The position numbers were made by a program, and so were the translations under genes. The notes under the pieces are model-generated. The model did not search any database and was not told the origin of the DNA. It saw only the letters and a list, made by a program, of their open reading frames with translations. From Fomes fomentarius (lineage: Eukaryota; Basidiomycota; Agaricomycetes; Polyporales; Polyporaceae): a stretch of 64,000 bases of DNA. The DNA is taken from positions 3,186,299 to 3,250,298 of the forward strand of contig JABYQN010000004.1 in the NCBI GenBank assembly GCA_022606135.1, given 5' to 3'. Positions 38,558-51,546 of this stretch are shown here, piece by piece (positions within the stretch are counted from its first letter, which is position 1; every line of letters begins with the position of its first letter).

Positions 38558-39837
38558 GATATAGCTGTTTGAGGGTATGCAGTCATGGATGCAAGCTCGC
38601 TCACGTTCAATAAGTTGCATTCAATAACACCCAACGCAGTGATCTTTCATTTATGTCGGGCCATCGGATCACGAGTCTAAGGTAGAAGGAGAAGTGGGTG
38701 TCGTCCGCCCGCGTCGAGTGTCGGACTCGGAAACTGAGTGAGTAGCTCACTGCCGTCCAACCTCCTCCTCTCTTCGCTTTCCGTCAATTTGGCTTGGAAC
38801 TGGGTCGCGCACACACAGACCAGCTCTGCCCTGCGCCAGCTGTCGGCCTCACCCGCACCTCCACTACACCTACCACCGCGCGCGCTCCCGCACAAAGGAT
38901 CTACGGGATGTTGGGCATCCGCCCGGACCCTTGTAAGATGCTCTATCGAAGCGCACTGTTCATCGTGAATGCCGTCATCTTCGCGCTGGATAGGATGCTC
39001 GGTGGTCGACCGGATGGATCATCGTTGACGCCTGCATCTTCGCCATGGCGTCCATAACGTCGACGTCGACGCACCCCAAGCCTCGGAGTCGGGGGCAGAC
39101 TGGGTGGTTCACATGCAGCCGTCGATTCTCATGTTACTCACCGCTTTCTCATCCTCACCGACACCGTGATGATAGCCACGGCGGTTCCGGGACTCTGACA
39201 CCGCCTCTGAGTCATGGACACCGAAGAGTACGTTCAGCACAGAACGAGCTGGTGATCTACTAGCTCCCCGGCAGCACCGTAGTCATTGGCGGAGTATCTT
39301 GCATACACTATGAATCGTCCCGTCTGTCATGTTAGACATATCACTCATCCATGTACTATCGTTTGAAAACTCTCTCACCGTGTCTATGAATGCGTTCACA
39401 GCCAGAGTGGCAGAACAATGAACCAATTACCACACAAAGATCATTCTGGATCGGCAGAAATTGAGCATGCAGATGGAGAGCTTGTGCGATACGTCCAGTG
39501 GCACGGGCGGGAGCTCAATGCCCCGTCGATGATTTTGGACCACCTGTGGACAAGTCCGGTAAGTCAGTGTTAGATCGTCATTGGAAGGACTATTGGGGTT
39601 TGAGAGACGTACGGCGCTCATGACGGGCGTTCGGCACAAAGAGTGCCTTCGACGCATCAGCTCGTCTATATATACTTCTTTCAGTAGTCAGCTTGCCACA
39701 GTGAGAACACAGTGATGATCCTTTTGGTGTGCTATATATGTATATACCCAACGTGCACGATTGTGGTACCTTCGACACTTGCTTTCGCTGCCCTAGCATC
39801 GACAACTGGCACCCTAGTATTAACCCTGAGTTTGTCC
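38558..39837. other. Intergenic, no reliable gene
   Basis: Short overlapping frames occur at about 38,794-39,263. One of them contains RIYGMLGIRPDPCKMLYRSALFIVNAV-like sequence, reading more like protein than its surroundings, but it has no clear start, splice pattern or known family. I leave it uncalled. Confidence 0.35.
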
Positions 39838-41061
39838 ATGTCCGACAAGCCGTCCATCCCTCAACACTGGGAGAAACCCCTGGACGAGTCCTTCTATGCA
39901 CCAGACGATGAAGAGAAGACGTTCATGAAGGTCACGACAGGGATAGAGGACGACGAGGAGCTGAAACAGCACATCATACGTGTGCAGACCAAAGCGTATG
40001 CGGTGCGTCCTCGATGTGTGAACTCAAGCTTACCGGGATGTTAGCCTCACGGTGGTCTCGTAACAACGCAGGTGCAACAGTACCCGTGTATCCGCATCTT
40101 TGAGTTTCTGCGGTGAGTGAGCATCATTAGCATGCACAGGGACCACAGATAGCGTACCTATCTTCCCACTGCGAAACACAGGCTGAAAATTGCCCGGCTT
40201 CCGGCCTACCCGACTTTGCTGAATCTGGGGAAGGAGCGACCGAATGCGATCCTCTTGGATCTCGGATGTTGCTGTGAGTCTGCATCGCACTGTACTACCT
40301 AACTTGAGATCCGAGTTTTGAGGGACATCGATACTGCATTTGACTCGCAATATTGCATTCATGCAGTCGGGAACGACGTGCGTAAAGCTGTCCTGGACGG
40401 AGTCCCGGTGGAGAATATTGTTGCGTCCGACATCGACCCAGGTACGTATAGGCGTCACGCCCTCTTTAATTCTGTGCGCTGAGCCCGTGAACGCTGAGCA
40501 GGGTTCTGGGAGCTCGGACACGAACTTTTCCGCACCACGCCCACGTCGTTCCCCGTCCGCTTTCTCCCAGGCAGCATCTTTGATACGACCTTCCTCACAC
40601 TCTTCCCTCCCCTCTCTACATCCTTGATCCCTCCCTCTTCTCTCCTCGAGTCGTTGTCTGCGAGTAGCGTGACGACGCTGAATGACTTACGGGGACGGAC
40701 CTCAGCGATCTTCACCGGCGCGCTCTTCCACCTCTTCACTTACTAGCAGCAGCAGCAGCTCGCGCGGCTGCTCGCGGGTCTCCTCTCGCCCTTGCCCGGC
40801 TCGATGCTCTTTGGCGTCCAGGGCGGGCGTCCAGTCAAGGGCCCATGGGGGCCGGGCGTGGATCTCAAGATGCACTCGCACTCACCGGAGAGCTGGCGCG
40901 AGATGTGGGAGGAGATCTTCGCGGAGGTCGGGTGCAAGGTCGAGGTGGAAGGTACACTTCGGAGGGAGGTCGGAGGAGAGACGTTCTTTGGGATGTGGCC
41001 GGAGAATGAGGAGGGTTATTATGTTCTGGAATGGTCCGTGACTCGCGTCTCAAGGGGCTGA
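39838..41061 (+). pseudogene. Class I SAM-dependent methyltransferase (fungal AusD-like group) with an in-frame stop
   Basis: Five exons: 39838-40002, 40072-40112, 40182-40273, 40367-40441, 40502-41061, with consistent phases and 310 residues overall. The N-terminus is MSDKPSIPQHWEKPLDESFY, then YPCIRIFEFLR. The SAM-binding motif I is LLDLGCCFGNDVRK (residues about 93-106), ending the first Rossmann strand pair with IVASDIDP. The family's FHLF segment and LLSPLPGSMLFG follow. Codon 206 (40,744-40,746) is TAG, immediately before four CAG codons, and the frame is perfect on both sides. It is therefore a one-base nonsense allele, a sequencing error, or a read-through case. Members of this group methylate small molecules, often in secondary metabolism. 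The AusD-like label is by remembered resemblance, so it is tentative. Confidence 0.75.
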
Positions 41062-42457
41062 ATACCTGGACGGTGAGGATTTCAACCAGTATGCATTATC
41101 TAGAAAAACAATACATCCCTGGATTCATCAAGCTGGGAGTACTACTTGTACGATAGTGCACATACGCGCAGCTTGGGAATTTTGGGTCCAGACCATAGTG
41201 AGGAGTGAGTGGTTGACGAGATAAAGTCGGAAATGGTCTTGGTCAAAGACTCGACATCCGCTGACGTCATCCACTGTACCGTGTAGGCACCCATATCATC
41301 TCTCCAAGTTCTAACTACTGTCCAGATTTTTGCGGCTCAGAATACTCAAATGGGCCGGAGCTGATCACAGCGATGTTGAGCACAGGCTGACAGAGTCACG
41401 AGTAGTGTGCTTAGCGGGTTTGATACCGCCGTCTGACACATCCAAACTAGAGGCTTGCCAGAGTACTGGCCGGTGGAGTAAGCTTGAGCGCTGCTTGAGC
41501 GGATGTCCAGGCCAAGACAGCAAGTACATACGGACATGCCTGGAATCGCGGTTTTGAGTTCAGCACAAGTTCGTGGGTATGTCTCGCCACTCGCCTGTGA
41601 CGCCATGTACGTGAGAGCGCACCGGCGATTCAGACCACATCGGGGTGAGCAAGTACGCATTTTGGAATGGAGACATGGGAACCACAGCACCGGAATACGT
41701 ACCCAACCACCACCGTCAGCCTCCAGGAACCGGGCGAGACGCACAGAACTCTAATATGTAAGTAGATCCAGCCGTCGTTTGCCCGACAGGCAGTTCGTTC
41801 TCTGCGTTCGTACATCTACATTCCTATCATCAAATAGAGAGGCACAAGTGACGTCGATGAGCGGTCATCTATCCTCGCCCCCGTGTGGCCACCGCCGCCC
41901 TCCTCCTTAGGCTTCAGATCGCGACGGCCACGGTCTCTCGCACGGCGTACGAACGTACATATTCGCATTGTCTCCGATAGCACGACGGAACAACGGCGGG
42001 GGTCTTGGAAGTTGGGAAGGAAGATGCTTGCGATGATCATAAGGTGTGTAGGCCAGCAAGGGTGCGCAGTACGTACGATACTTACATAAAATAGCGATGG
42101 CAACCGACGTTCAATCCGAACAGATCGGACCGACCAATGTCAGCGGCAGGCGGAGAAGACTCGGATGCATATGAGGGTGCAAGAGAGACGGACATTGTTA
42201 GAGTATATAATACATGCCCCAGGGTGGTCATTAACTATCATCGTCGATATGGGGGGATAAGGCATCCGACGGGCTCGTGAGTGGCGAGGAAACAGATCCA
42301 AATACAAGGCGATGCGCTAGGGAAGACATCGAACGGAGCAACACGACAGGTGTAGCGTACGCTAGCCTATTACAACACGGACACGAGTGCTGAGAAAGGA
42401 GAATGGCAGTAGATGGACGAAAGAGAGTCAGGGAGATGCGAACGAGTGAGAGCGGGC
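41062..42457. other. Intergenic, no gene seen
   Basis: Short frames on both strands without domain signals or splice patterns. Part of the right end probably forms the 3' leader of the sugar transporter, whose stop is at 42,458. Confidence 0.5.
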
Positions 42458-44260
42458 TTACGCCGCGCTCTTCTCGTCGTGGCTCTCGACCTCGTGGACG
42501 TCATGCTGTAAACCGAAAGACATGTCAGCGCGCGGTGTCAAAGATGAGCGCGAAGAAGCAGAACGAGAACGCACCTTGGCCTCGGCCTTGACGTCCTCAA
42601 GCGTCTTCTTGCCGACATCGCGCTTGATGTTCCAGGCGGAGAACATGTGGCCTTGGGCGAAGACCTCCTCGATCTCCTCCAGTGTGCGGCCGGCAGTCTC
42701 GGGGAACATGAAGAAGATGTGGATGAAGGCGGCAAAGTTGAAGGTTCCGAAGATGAAGTACGTCTTCCACGCGATGGTCGCGAGACCGGGGGGCACGGCC
42801 CAGGCGAGCGCGAAGTTGAACACCCAGTTAGCGGAGGTCGAGGTCGAGACTGCCTTGGCGCGCACACGCATGGGGAAGATCTCGGCGGGGTACGTCCAGG
42901 AGACGGGACCCATGGTGATGGCGAAGGAGCAGACGAAGAAGTACGAGAAGACAATGACTGCCTTGGTGATACCGTCGTGGCCGGTGATGAGCCAGACACG
43001 GTCGCCGTCTACGATGCCCCACTCGCCGAAGCCGCCTTGGAGACCACCGACGAGGTAGAGCCAGAAGCCCATGAGCAGGGTACCGGCGAGGAGCATGGGA
43101 CGACGACCCCAGCGGTCGATGTAGATGATGGCGGGAATGGTGAGCGCGACGTTGAGGATGTACTGGACGGACGACGCGATGAGGTTGCCGCGGCGACCGG
43201 AAAGACCAGCACCCTGGAAGACGTAGACAATGTAGTACCTGTGCGCGCGATGTGAGATGCGAGCAGACGGCAGACGAATTATGGCTAGAAGACGTACATC
43301 ATGATGTTCATACCCGAAAGCTGCGACCACATCTGGAGCGAAGCACCGAGAGTAACACGACGGAAGATACCGGGGCGGAAAAGGTCCATGTAGGACTTGG
43401 CGCCCTCAGTACGCTCGAAGCGGACCTGCTCCTTGATCTCGTGGAACTCGAGCTGAACGAGCTCGTGGTTCGGGTCACCTCCACCGTGAAGGTCAGAGAG
43501 GATCTCGAGAGCCTCCGATTCACGGTCGTTGTCGATGAGCCAACGGGGAGATTCGGGGAAGAGGAGCATACCGACGGAGAGGATGATGGCGGGGATCATC
43601 TGGAGAGCCCAGGGGATACGGAAGGAGGCGACGCCATCAATGTAAGAGCAGCCGAACTGGATGAAGTACTGGATGAGGATACCCCAAGTGATAGACCACT
43701 GCTGGAGGGAGACGAGACGGCCGCGGATGCGGGGCTCGGTAATCTCGGACTGGTAGAGGGGGACGATGGCGGAGGCGATACCGACGGAAATACCAGAGAT
43801 GATGCGGCCGACGACGAGCATGCCACGGTTCTGTGCAGCGGCCTGGAGGATGGAGCCGACGACCCAGATCCATCCAGCGATGATGATTGTCCACTTACGA
43901 CCGATGAGATCGGCGAGCTTGGAGACGGCGAGAGCACCAACGAAGGAGCCGGCGGGCATGGAGGCAACGATGGCACCCTGGGCGTTGGAGTTGGGATGGT
44001 TGAAGTAGTTCTTGTAGGACTCATTGGAGAGGACACCGGACATGGACGAGATGTCCAGACCGAAGAGTCCACCGCCGATACATGCGAACGACCCGACGAT
44101 GTACTGTAGACGGGTGAGGTTGAATGGATGAAGATTGAGGAAGACAAGAGAAGAGACGTACGGGGTTAGAAGCGATGGCAGCGCTGTACTAGAAACGAGT
44201 AAAGACGGGTGAACGGACGGGTGGACGAAGATGAGAAGAAGAACATACGCCTTTGCCCAT
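42458..44260 (-). CDS. MFS sugar (hexose-type) transporter
   Basis: Five-exon model on the minus strand: 44260-44249, 44188-44162, 44103-43298, 43238-42575, 42505-42458, giving 518 residues. Sugar-porter signatures are present in order: GGGLFGLDISSMSGVL, ADLIGRKW in the 2-3 loop, PLYQSEITEPRIRGRLVSLQQ, LFPESPRWL, DRWGRRPMLL, PAEIFPMRVRAKA and the PETAGRTLEEIEEVF end motif. Twelve membrane helices fit. It should import a monosaccharide by proton symport at the plasma membrane; the exact sugar is not shown. The ATG at 44,260 sits in a good context (CAAAATGG). The tiny first exons are the least certain part: a single longer exon reading NLTRLQYIVGS is an alternative. The last intron (42,506-42,574) is 69 bases without a stop, so retention stays in frame. 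A broken paralogue is at 30,296-31,325. Confidence 0.9.
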
Positions 44261-47200
44261 TTTTGCGGAGTGTTCCCGGGAGCGGAGAAAAGCTTTCCGA
44301 GAGCTGGATCGCTGGTGGATGGGAAGCACGAAGCGGAGGACGACAACCAGAGAAGCAACAAGTCTGGGCGGGCACTTTATAGGACATGGACGCGGAGAGA
44401 GCACATGCATCTTCTCGCGGACCGGGGTCGTCTGACCCAGGCACGCCCCAGATTTGTGGGGATGCGCAGACTAGAGCTTGATGGAGGCCACAACCAGCCG
44501 ATGTTCATCATCACACGCTCACTAGGCGAACACTGCGCAGGCGCCAGCCGCGAGAAAATGGAGAATTTCCCCGCTCGCTAATTCTGCAGAACAGAGCGCG
44601 CGGGCCGCGATGCGTGTAGCGTGGCCCGCAACGCTTGGGCTGTCGTGCGCGGCAGGATTGGAGGAGGGGCAGGAGGAGGAGGGACGTGGGGCAACGCGCG
44701 CCGAGGATATACGACGGCACCAAGGCTCAAGCGGCGGGCGGAGTGCATCGTTTGGGCCGCGTCGGGCAAGAAAGTTATGGCGGGGTGTAAGTATGGAAAG
44801 TGCGCGATCGATCGATGCTGCCCATCGCACGCGTATCTTTACTCCCATCGCGTCGGTGGATGGACCACTCGTCCGGGCGCACGCTTAAGTACTCCTCAAA
44901 AGTTCCCAGCTGCTGCCTGTCTTCAAATTCAGCGAAATGCTTTCGGTTCCGGCGAGCAGTATGTAAGTATGTCAGGAACCAGGGCTGAGAGCATGTGCAC
45001 ATTCTGATCTACATAGGCGATGACTTGTAAGTACTCTTTTGCGCGTTTTGTCAGTCCCAGGTCACCTGTCGCATGTTAAGTGATTCGTTTTGTGCGCCTT
45101 GCCCGAGATTCACACCAAGTCAACTACAGTCAGCTGTCATGCCTCATTGAACTTGATCACGGTTGCGGCCCGTGGCTAGCTCTGTATCTACCAGCTGGGG
45201 AAGCGGATGACGTCCTGGGACCGACCCCTATCATCTCATGTCCGCTTCGCCCATGCATGCAGAAACCTACTCTGTACGTGAACCCGACGACGGTCAAAGG
45301 GTGGAACTCCGTGGTGGGAAGGTGGGAGGACCCAGTGACTAGAAGTCCCTGAAATTCGGTATGTCGTACGCATTGAACGTTATCTTGTTCCCCACCCTGA
45401 AGCTCATGACGACCTGGACGAGCTTATATCCTGGGCGGTGCACTTCCCCTGCACGACCTCTTCGTCTTCCCTGAGCGGCTGTGGTTACTACTTGGACCTT
45501 CTCTTCTCTTCTCCTACCACCTGACCCGCCTTCTCGCTCAAAGCAGACACCCAATAGATTCCTCCCAGACCCGGATCCTGTGCGCAAGACCCACGCTCTA
45601 TCGTCCTTCATTGCATCCGCCTCGAGCCCTCTATAAGCTCATTCTTCCCGTGTGCGTGGAAATGTGTCCACGGACTTGTCCCCGTTGCTCCAAACAGGGC
45701 CTAACAAGACGATTTGGCGTTGAGTCTCCTGCGGGTGTAGATAGGCGCCTATGGTGACGTCAGGACTTGTGCCCCGTGCGCAAGCACTCGTGCTTGTACT
45801 ACGACCTGGGGACCTTTGCACAGCGATCAGTGATATGGAGTCTACGGCACGGTAACCGGCGGTGCTTTGTGACCAGTCGCAACGGCTTCTGCGCGCAGCC
45901 AAACAAGGACGAGGCTTTGAGCTTTGCGACTAGTATTGAAACCATATTCAGCAGAGTACAACTGAGAACGCTCAAGTATGCGGTCAACCCATCCCCCCAG
46001 TCAACCCAGCCCCTGGTGAGATCACTCACCGTCCCTTTCACTGACGACATCGCCCGGACATGGCACTGCTCATAGCTAAAATCGACAATAACACATAGCC
46101 ACGGCAACTCCACGAGGTAAGTAAACCGAGTCCCGACGCGCATGGTAGCGTGTTGATTGCGATGTCTCGCTCGTGACGTCGGTGGAACGGTGAATCACGG
46201 CCTCTAGGGCTATGCGTGAGTTAGTCGGTAGCAGACACGATCGTGGATACTTATCTCTAGTAAGTGTGCGGAACCGTGATCAAGCCGTCCTGTATCCGTT
46301 AAGAGACCCAACTACTCGTTGGCAAATACGCTTCCACAACCCGTCTGCGCGAGATGGCTCCGGTGACACCGAGATGACAGATACATACGCGAACGCAATG
46401 CACCAACTACTTCGTGCCGCCGACGTACGTGTGACGACTTCCGAACGGCAACGGAGAAGAGTGCAGCCTGTTTTGCTCCGTGGATGTGTGGATGCCGCGA
46501 GGTCGATAACTAACGGCATATAATCTGATACTCCTGTTGGTGTCAGAACCGCTCTGACCGGATGTATAAGTTTAATATAGCCCCAAGCTGACATGAAGAT
46601 ATAAACCAAGATGAAGCGGCCGACAAACATAGCCTACCTGACTGGGCGTCTGAGCTATCCTTTGTGGACCATGACGTCACTGCGTTAAGGTCCTATAGCG
46701 CCGTAATGCTGTTAGCAGAATCCCTGAGCAATATATAGGAGGCGAGATGCCCAATACACTCGTTCCTCTTGTTGCGTAGCCATTGGTACACAGCGGTGTA
46801 CGCGTACTGTGCACGGATGCGACGATAGCAGCCACTGCCACCGTCTCGACAGCACATACAGATAGCAGGCGGAGATCCTCAAACTTTCTAGGCAACTCGC
46901 GGACGAGTTCACTCTATCAAGGATACCACGTGATGGAGAAGAGTACTCATCCGTCAAAACCACCATCTCCGATCGCTGCAATGCGCTCAAGAAATGTTTT
47001 GCAGATTGACTGTCAGCAGTAACATCTGCTAATGTCGAACCCATCGGATACGCTGTTCGACAAGTTTCTCGACGACCACCGCCCCTTCGAGGAGACGTTC
47101 GACCTGAGTGAGTGCGGAGTGGACCATGGGTCACCGCAAGTCAATACTCGCAGACCATGAACATTGAGAGGCAGCTGTCCAACCACAGTCGGATCCAAGA

Positions 47201-48215
47201 TTCGTGTGTCATAGTTCAAGTCGAATGGCCGACCTGCTAGATGCGGTGGAAGAGACGTCATGCGGAAATTGGTCGCTCAACTATCTGTGAGAGTGGTTTG
47301 AATCGACACGTGACAGCACACCGCGGCGGCACGGACCACACAGGGTGAGCCACTGCGTACCACCGATCTCTGTGAGTACTGCAGGGGTTATCAGTTATTC
47401 TCGTACAAGATGGCCGTACCTGGTGGAAAGAGGCGAACTGCTTACGGTGAAGCATACACATATCAATACGTCTACACTCGCACGTATACACATACTGACC
47501 GTATCCGTCGTATTCTGTAGATTGACAGATACCACCCTGTCAACTGTGAGAGAAGGCGATGGCTGACTTGGATGGATGATACCTCCGGTGGGCGGAAAGG
47601 ATATGCGACCCGATGCCGAACCCAACAGATAGCCACATGAAAGGTATAGCGAGTCAGAGTAGCAGCGCAGTTTGCGATGTGTGGTTTAGAGAGGCGGAGC
47701 TTACCGCAAACGATTCATTATCAAGATTTCGAGACACACGATACCAATGAAGAGCCAAAGACGGAAAAAGACCAGAGCATTCGGAGACCTTGGACGAGAC
47801 CGAACACGTAATTACGAGCGCAGGCAGAAATCTAGCCTCAGGCGTCAGGAGCGCCGACTGTGGCTGACGGTTGCGATTTCTGCAACATAAGCCGAGTAGC
47901 CCATCGTTTCCAGAGAAGCCATCAAAGGTGGGATATAGAGAACGGCGAGGAGGAGGATTGCAATGGATGAAGATGGTTGAAAGGCAAAGACAGGGAGGGG
48001 ACAAGGCGCATGGCAGCCACCTGAGCCAAACAGAAGCACACAAAGGATCAGTCAGATCAGGTAGCGCGCAGATGACCTTCAACATCGACCGCTCCGACAA
48101 CGACGACAACGACTACGGCGACGACCACGACCTCTTTTACGTTCTCACCGTCTTCGTGTACATCGCTTACCGCGCGACCGTTGCTCCCCCGCCCGCCACC
48201 CGCCCAGCCACAACG
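44261..48215. other. Long intergenic stretch, no supported gene
   Basis: About 4 kb with only short overlapping frames. The best small candidate is 47,032 onward (MSNPSDTLFDKFLDDHRPFEETFDL, followed by a GTGAGT donor), which could be the first exon of a small gene, but I could not follow it. The left end holds the promoter of the minus-strand sugar transporter. The right end (about 48,060-48,215) holds the leader of the MUB1-like gene. No tRNA or repeat is seen. Confidence 0.45.
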
Positions 48216-51200
48216 ATGCGGGAGTCCAACTTTGCGTTCCCAGCCCAGAACCGGGCGTGCGTATGCATATCTTCCCAACTCTATGACAGACGAGGTCCGT
48301 ATCATCTCCAAAACCATCTCAGGCCCTCGTATATTGAACTTTGATCACACAGCGCTCGACACCAACTCGTCCTTACCCCTCTTCAACTCGCTTACCCATC
48401 TCGTCTATCTTACCTCCACCTCCCCCCGCATACGTGAGATCATGACCATGGACGGCGGCCTCGAGCGACTCGTGCGCATCCTCCACGACTTCTGTCTCTC
48501 TCCGCCACCCCCAGAGAACCCCGCCATCTTCTACGGCCTCTGTGCGCTTGGCTCCCATCCTTCCAAGCCTCTTCCCACCCTCCTTCCCAAGTCGTACGAC
48601 AAGCACGCCGCCTACCGCTTTTCTCTCGCTTTCCAGTGCATCGTGAACATCGGCGTCCGTGGCAGCGAACCGATCCGGAGTCGCGTCGTCCAGGCCGGTA
48701 CCCTCGATGTTGTCGGCTGTATTCTTGAGGCGTGGCTCGCTAGCAAGGGCTTCGCAGTGGGCCCGACCGTGGCGGCGAATGGCATGCCGAGGGAGACTAG
48801 GGAGCAGCGCATGGCCAGAAGGCAGGCACAGTCGGAAATGAGGCAACGGGAACAGGCAGCGGCGATTGCTCGGGCGTTGGAACGCCAGATCGCCTCTGAA
48901 CGGCTTACCATCCGTCCCATGGATCCCTCCATCCAGCCGGCTGACCAGTCGCAAGAGGTGCGTCATCCTTCCGTATTCCAGGTATCGTGCTACTGACTGA
49001 CGTTGAACAGGAACCGATGCAGACGGAACAGGCAACTCCGAGCGCTATACGAGCACAGGACACCGACACTTCCGCAGAGACATCTATTAATGCGACGCCA
49101 AACGGATCCAATACTCCCACTGGCGCTGTCGTCGTCCCCGGGCGAGATCGCAGTGGAACTATCATCGCTCGTCCGGTCTGGGATCAGCCTGCGAATAACA
49201 CGCGACGACCGCATCGATCACGTCTGAACGTGCCCAATGCCTCGGCAGGCCCATCGACCTCAACTTCCGCTACCAACTCACGACCGGAGACGGAAACAGA
49301 GGACGATGGTGATGTGGACATGGATACCAGCCGAGACGGTGACGCACCCTCACCCTCACCGGAGCGACAAGAGCGTCAGCCCACAGAAACAACCGGTACA
49401 GGCACAATCCGGGCAGCACATTCGCGACGAGCAGTGGGCATAGTCACCGATACCGCCGCACCCGCGGCTCCAGGTGGGGGTGGGATCGACATGCCGTCGG
49501 ACGCACACATCATCATCAACGACGAGGGGGGTGTACCCGGAGTCGGAGTTGAGGACGGGATTGTCTCGCTCGAGACGAACGATGACTTCGCGATGGGCGC
49601 GCCCCCTGGAGCTCCTGGTGCGCTCGATGGACCTCCCGGACGTGCGGTTGCTGATGGACTTGCAGGAGGTGTAGGAATGGGAGCGGCGGGTGAACGCACG
49701 CCTAGGGCGGGCACTACTAACCTTCCGATGCCTATGACAGCCACACGTCAAGCTACCGGCCAGTTTCTCACCCCAACAGCGGCGGCAGTGGACGGTGTTG
49801 CTGGTGCGGGGCGAGCAGCGGATGTTGGGACACCTGCGACAAGGCAGAATACCATCCGAGCAGGTACAACCGGAACTGGTGCGACGACGACTACGATCGG
49901 TACCCCGACGCATCATCATCATCACCATACTCGCGAAATCGAGTCGGGGCCGTATAGGGACGAAGACGTGCTCCTCAGCCTGCAGTTGCTCGCGTACCTG
50001 AGCAAGTACCCACATTGCAGGCAGGCGTTCTACAAGCCGCGGGCGAGCTTTCACCCTGCGACGGCGCAACTCTCGAATGAGGGCCGGTATGGCACCTCTC
50101 CGTCCTCTAATGCTGCGGCTTCGCCCTCGGTCGCGTCTTCCAGTAGGGTTGCGGGTGGGTCTGGCTCAATCGCACCGAGTTCGTCGACGGCGGCGGGTGG
50201 TAGCGGGATTCGGGACGTGCACCCGCTCGTTAAGGCTTTCAACAATGCCACGGGACGCGGGAAGGAGAAGGAACGCGCATCGTCCTCATCCGGCGCTGCT
50301 TCGGGTTCGGGTTCAACACCAGCAGTGGCGGCCGGTTCATCGAGCTCGAACTCCGGTGCTCCCTCAGGCTCGACGACGCGAATGACGAACGTGTTCGCGT
50401 TGGTTGAAAGGTTCACGTACCGGCACAGTTCGTCTGAGCTCGAGTCTCCGAACCCCCCGCCTAGCTTGCCGTCGGAGATCCAATATTGGGCAGGGGTTAT
50501 CATGCGGAATGCGTGCAGGAAAGACGATAGTCGGGGTGGGATCAGGCAGTGCGCGAATAGTGAGTGTTGATTATACGCTCTCGGGCCCTCTCTTTGATTG
50601 CGTGCTCTCGACATGCGGCGGTGCTGACGGGGCGGGACGTGTGACAGTGCTGTGCGGGAAATGGGAACGCTTTCCACGTGAGTTCGCAAAATGCAGACGG
50701 TGTCGAAAAGCCAAGTATTGCGGGAAGGAATGCCAGAGCACGGCGTGGAGCGAAGGACACCGGTTCTGGTGCAGCGCGAAGGATCCCGAGGAGGATGGCG
50801 AGCGCGACCACCACCACCACCATCAAGGAGCCAGTGTGACTGGTGCGGGCGGGTCGGGCTCGACAGCTGTGGCGGGCGGTGCATCGAGGGCGGAGAGGAG
50901 GGAGGCGCGGGAGCGGGATCGGCAGGCGCGGGCGGTCGCTGCGGAGGCTCGGGCTGCACAAGATGCTCAGGTTCAGGCGGCGAGAGGTCAGACGCAAACT
51001 CAAACGCCGACGACGCAAGCCCAAGGGCAGAATACGATTCGGGTGAACTCTGGTAGCTCGACGGCGACGGTCGTGCCCGCAACACAAGGTACTGTTACGC
51101 GGCGAGCGATCTCGACGACGGCGGGAACTCCGCTGGTCGTCCCCGGGGCTCCTATACCCTCGGCGGCAGCGTCGATAGCGGCGGCGGTTGCGCGGACCCC

Positions 51201-51546
51201 GAACCCGCACCCAAGCTCGGTGCTCGCGGCCGCGCTCGCAGACGGAACATGGACATACCGCCCGGGAAACCCTGCACCGCCTGCGTGGCCTGAAGTGCAA
51301 GACATGAATAATCTTAACATGTCGCAGACGGCGCGGCAGGCGCTGGTGGAGGCGGACTTGTCGAGGAGGGCGTTAGCGCGGCAATTGACGATCATGCCGG
51401 TTCCGGGGCCGGAGATGTCGAGGGTGGAGAGGATGGAGCGGGAGGAAAGGGAGGAAAGAGAGAGAATGGAGAGGGAGGCGGGGCCGTCCAGGCAAGGGCA
51501 AGGGCAAGGGCAGGGGCAGGAGGATGTGGATATGATGATTGACTGA
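48216..51546 (+). CDS. MUB1/SamB-like MYND-type zinc-finger protein
   Basis: Four exons: 48216-48294, 48353-48957, 49011-50559, 50648-51546, giving 1,043 residues with matching phases. The N-terminus MRESNFAFPAQNRACVCISS, then SLPLFNSLTHLVYLTSTSPRIREIMTMDGGLERLVRILHDF, is the conserved armadillo-like head of the yeast Mub1 / Aspergillus SamB family. A coiled REQRMARRQAQSEMRQRE segment follows, then a long low-complexity middle rich in Gly, Ala, Ser, Thr and Pro with two His runs. The MYND finger (C-x4-C spanning intron 3, then CRRCRKAKYCGKEC and GHRFWC) begins near residue 740. In yeast, Mub1 works with the ubiquitin ligase Ubr2 in turnover of Rpn4; SamB affects conidiophore morphogenesis. 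The function here is inferred from the family. Confidence 0.92.

Noticed and set aside
40682..41041. Ser/Arg-rich frame overlapping the methyltransferase end
   Set aside because: Other-frame translation of the methyltransferase exon; the family frame continues through the region.
43252..44109. 285-residue open frame on the plus strand, rich in Asp, Glu and Gly
   Set aside because: Antisense shadow of the sugar transporter, produced by its strong third-position GC bias. No start context, introns or family.
42458..44260. Drug transporter identity for this gene
   Set aside because: PESPRWL, DRWGRR and the PET-type end motif place it with sugar porters, unlike the LYGRK-type remnants in the array.
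46712..47134. 140-residue minus-strand frame
   Set aside because: No start context, no domain, overlaps other frames equally long. Insufficient to call.
49909..50824. Poly-histidine runs in the MUB1-like protein
   Set aside because: Natural CAT/CAC microsatellites inside a low-complexity region, not engineered tags; flanking sequence is native.
49356..51085. Several long antisense frames (up to 344 residues) opposite the MUB1-like gene
   Set aside because: Shadows of GC-rich low-complexity coding sequence on the other strand; composition is Pro, Ser and Arg-rich without domains.
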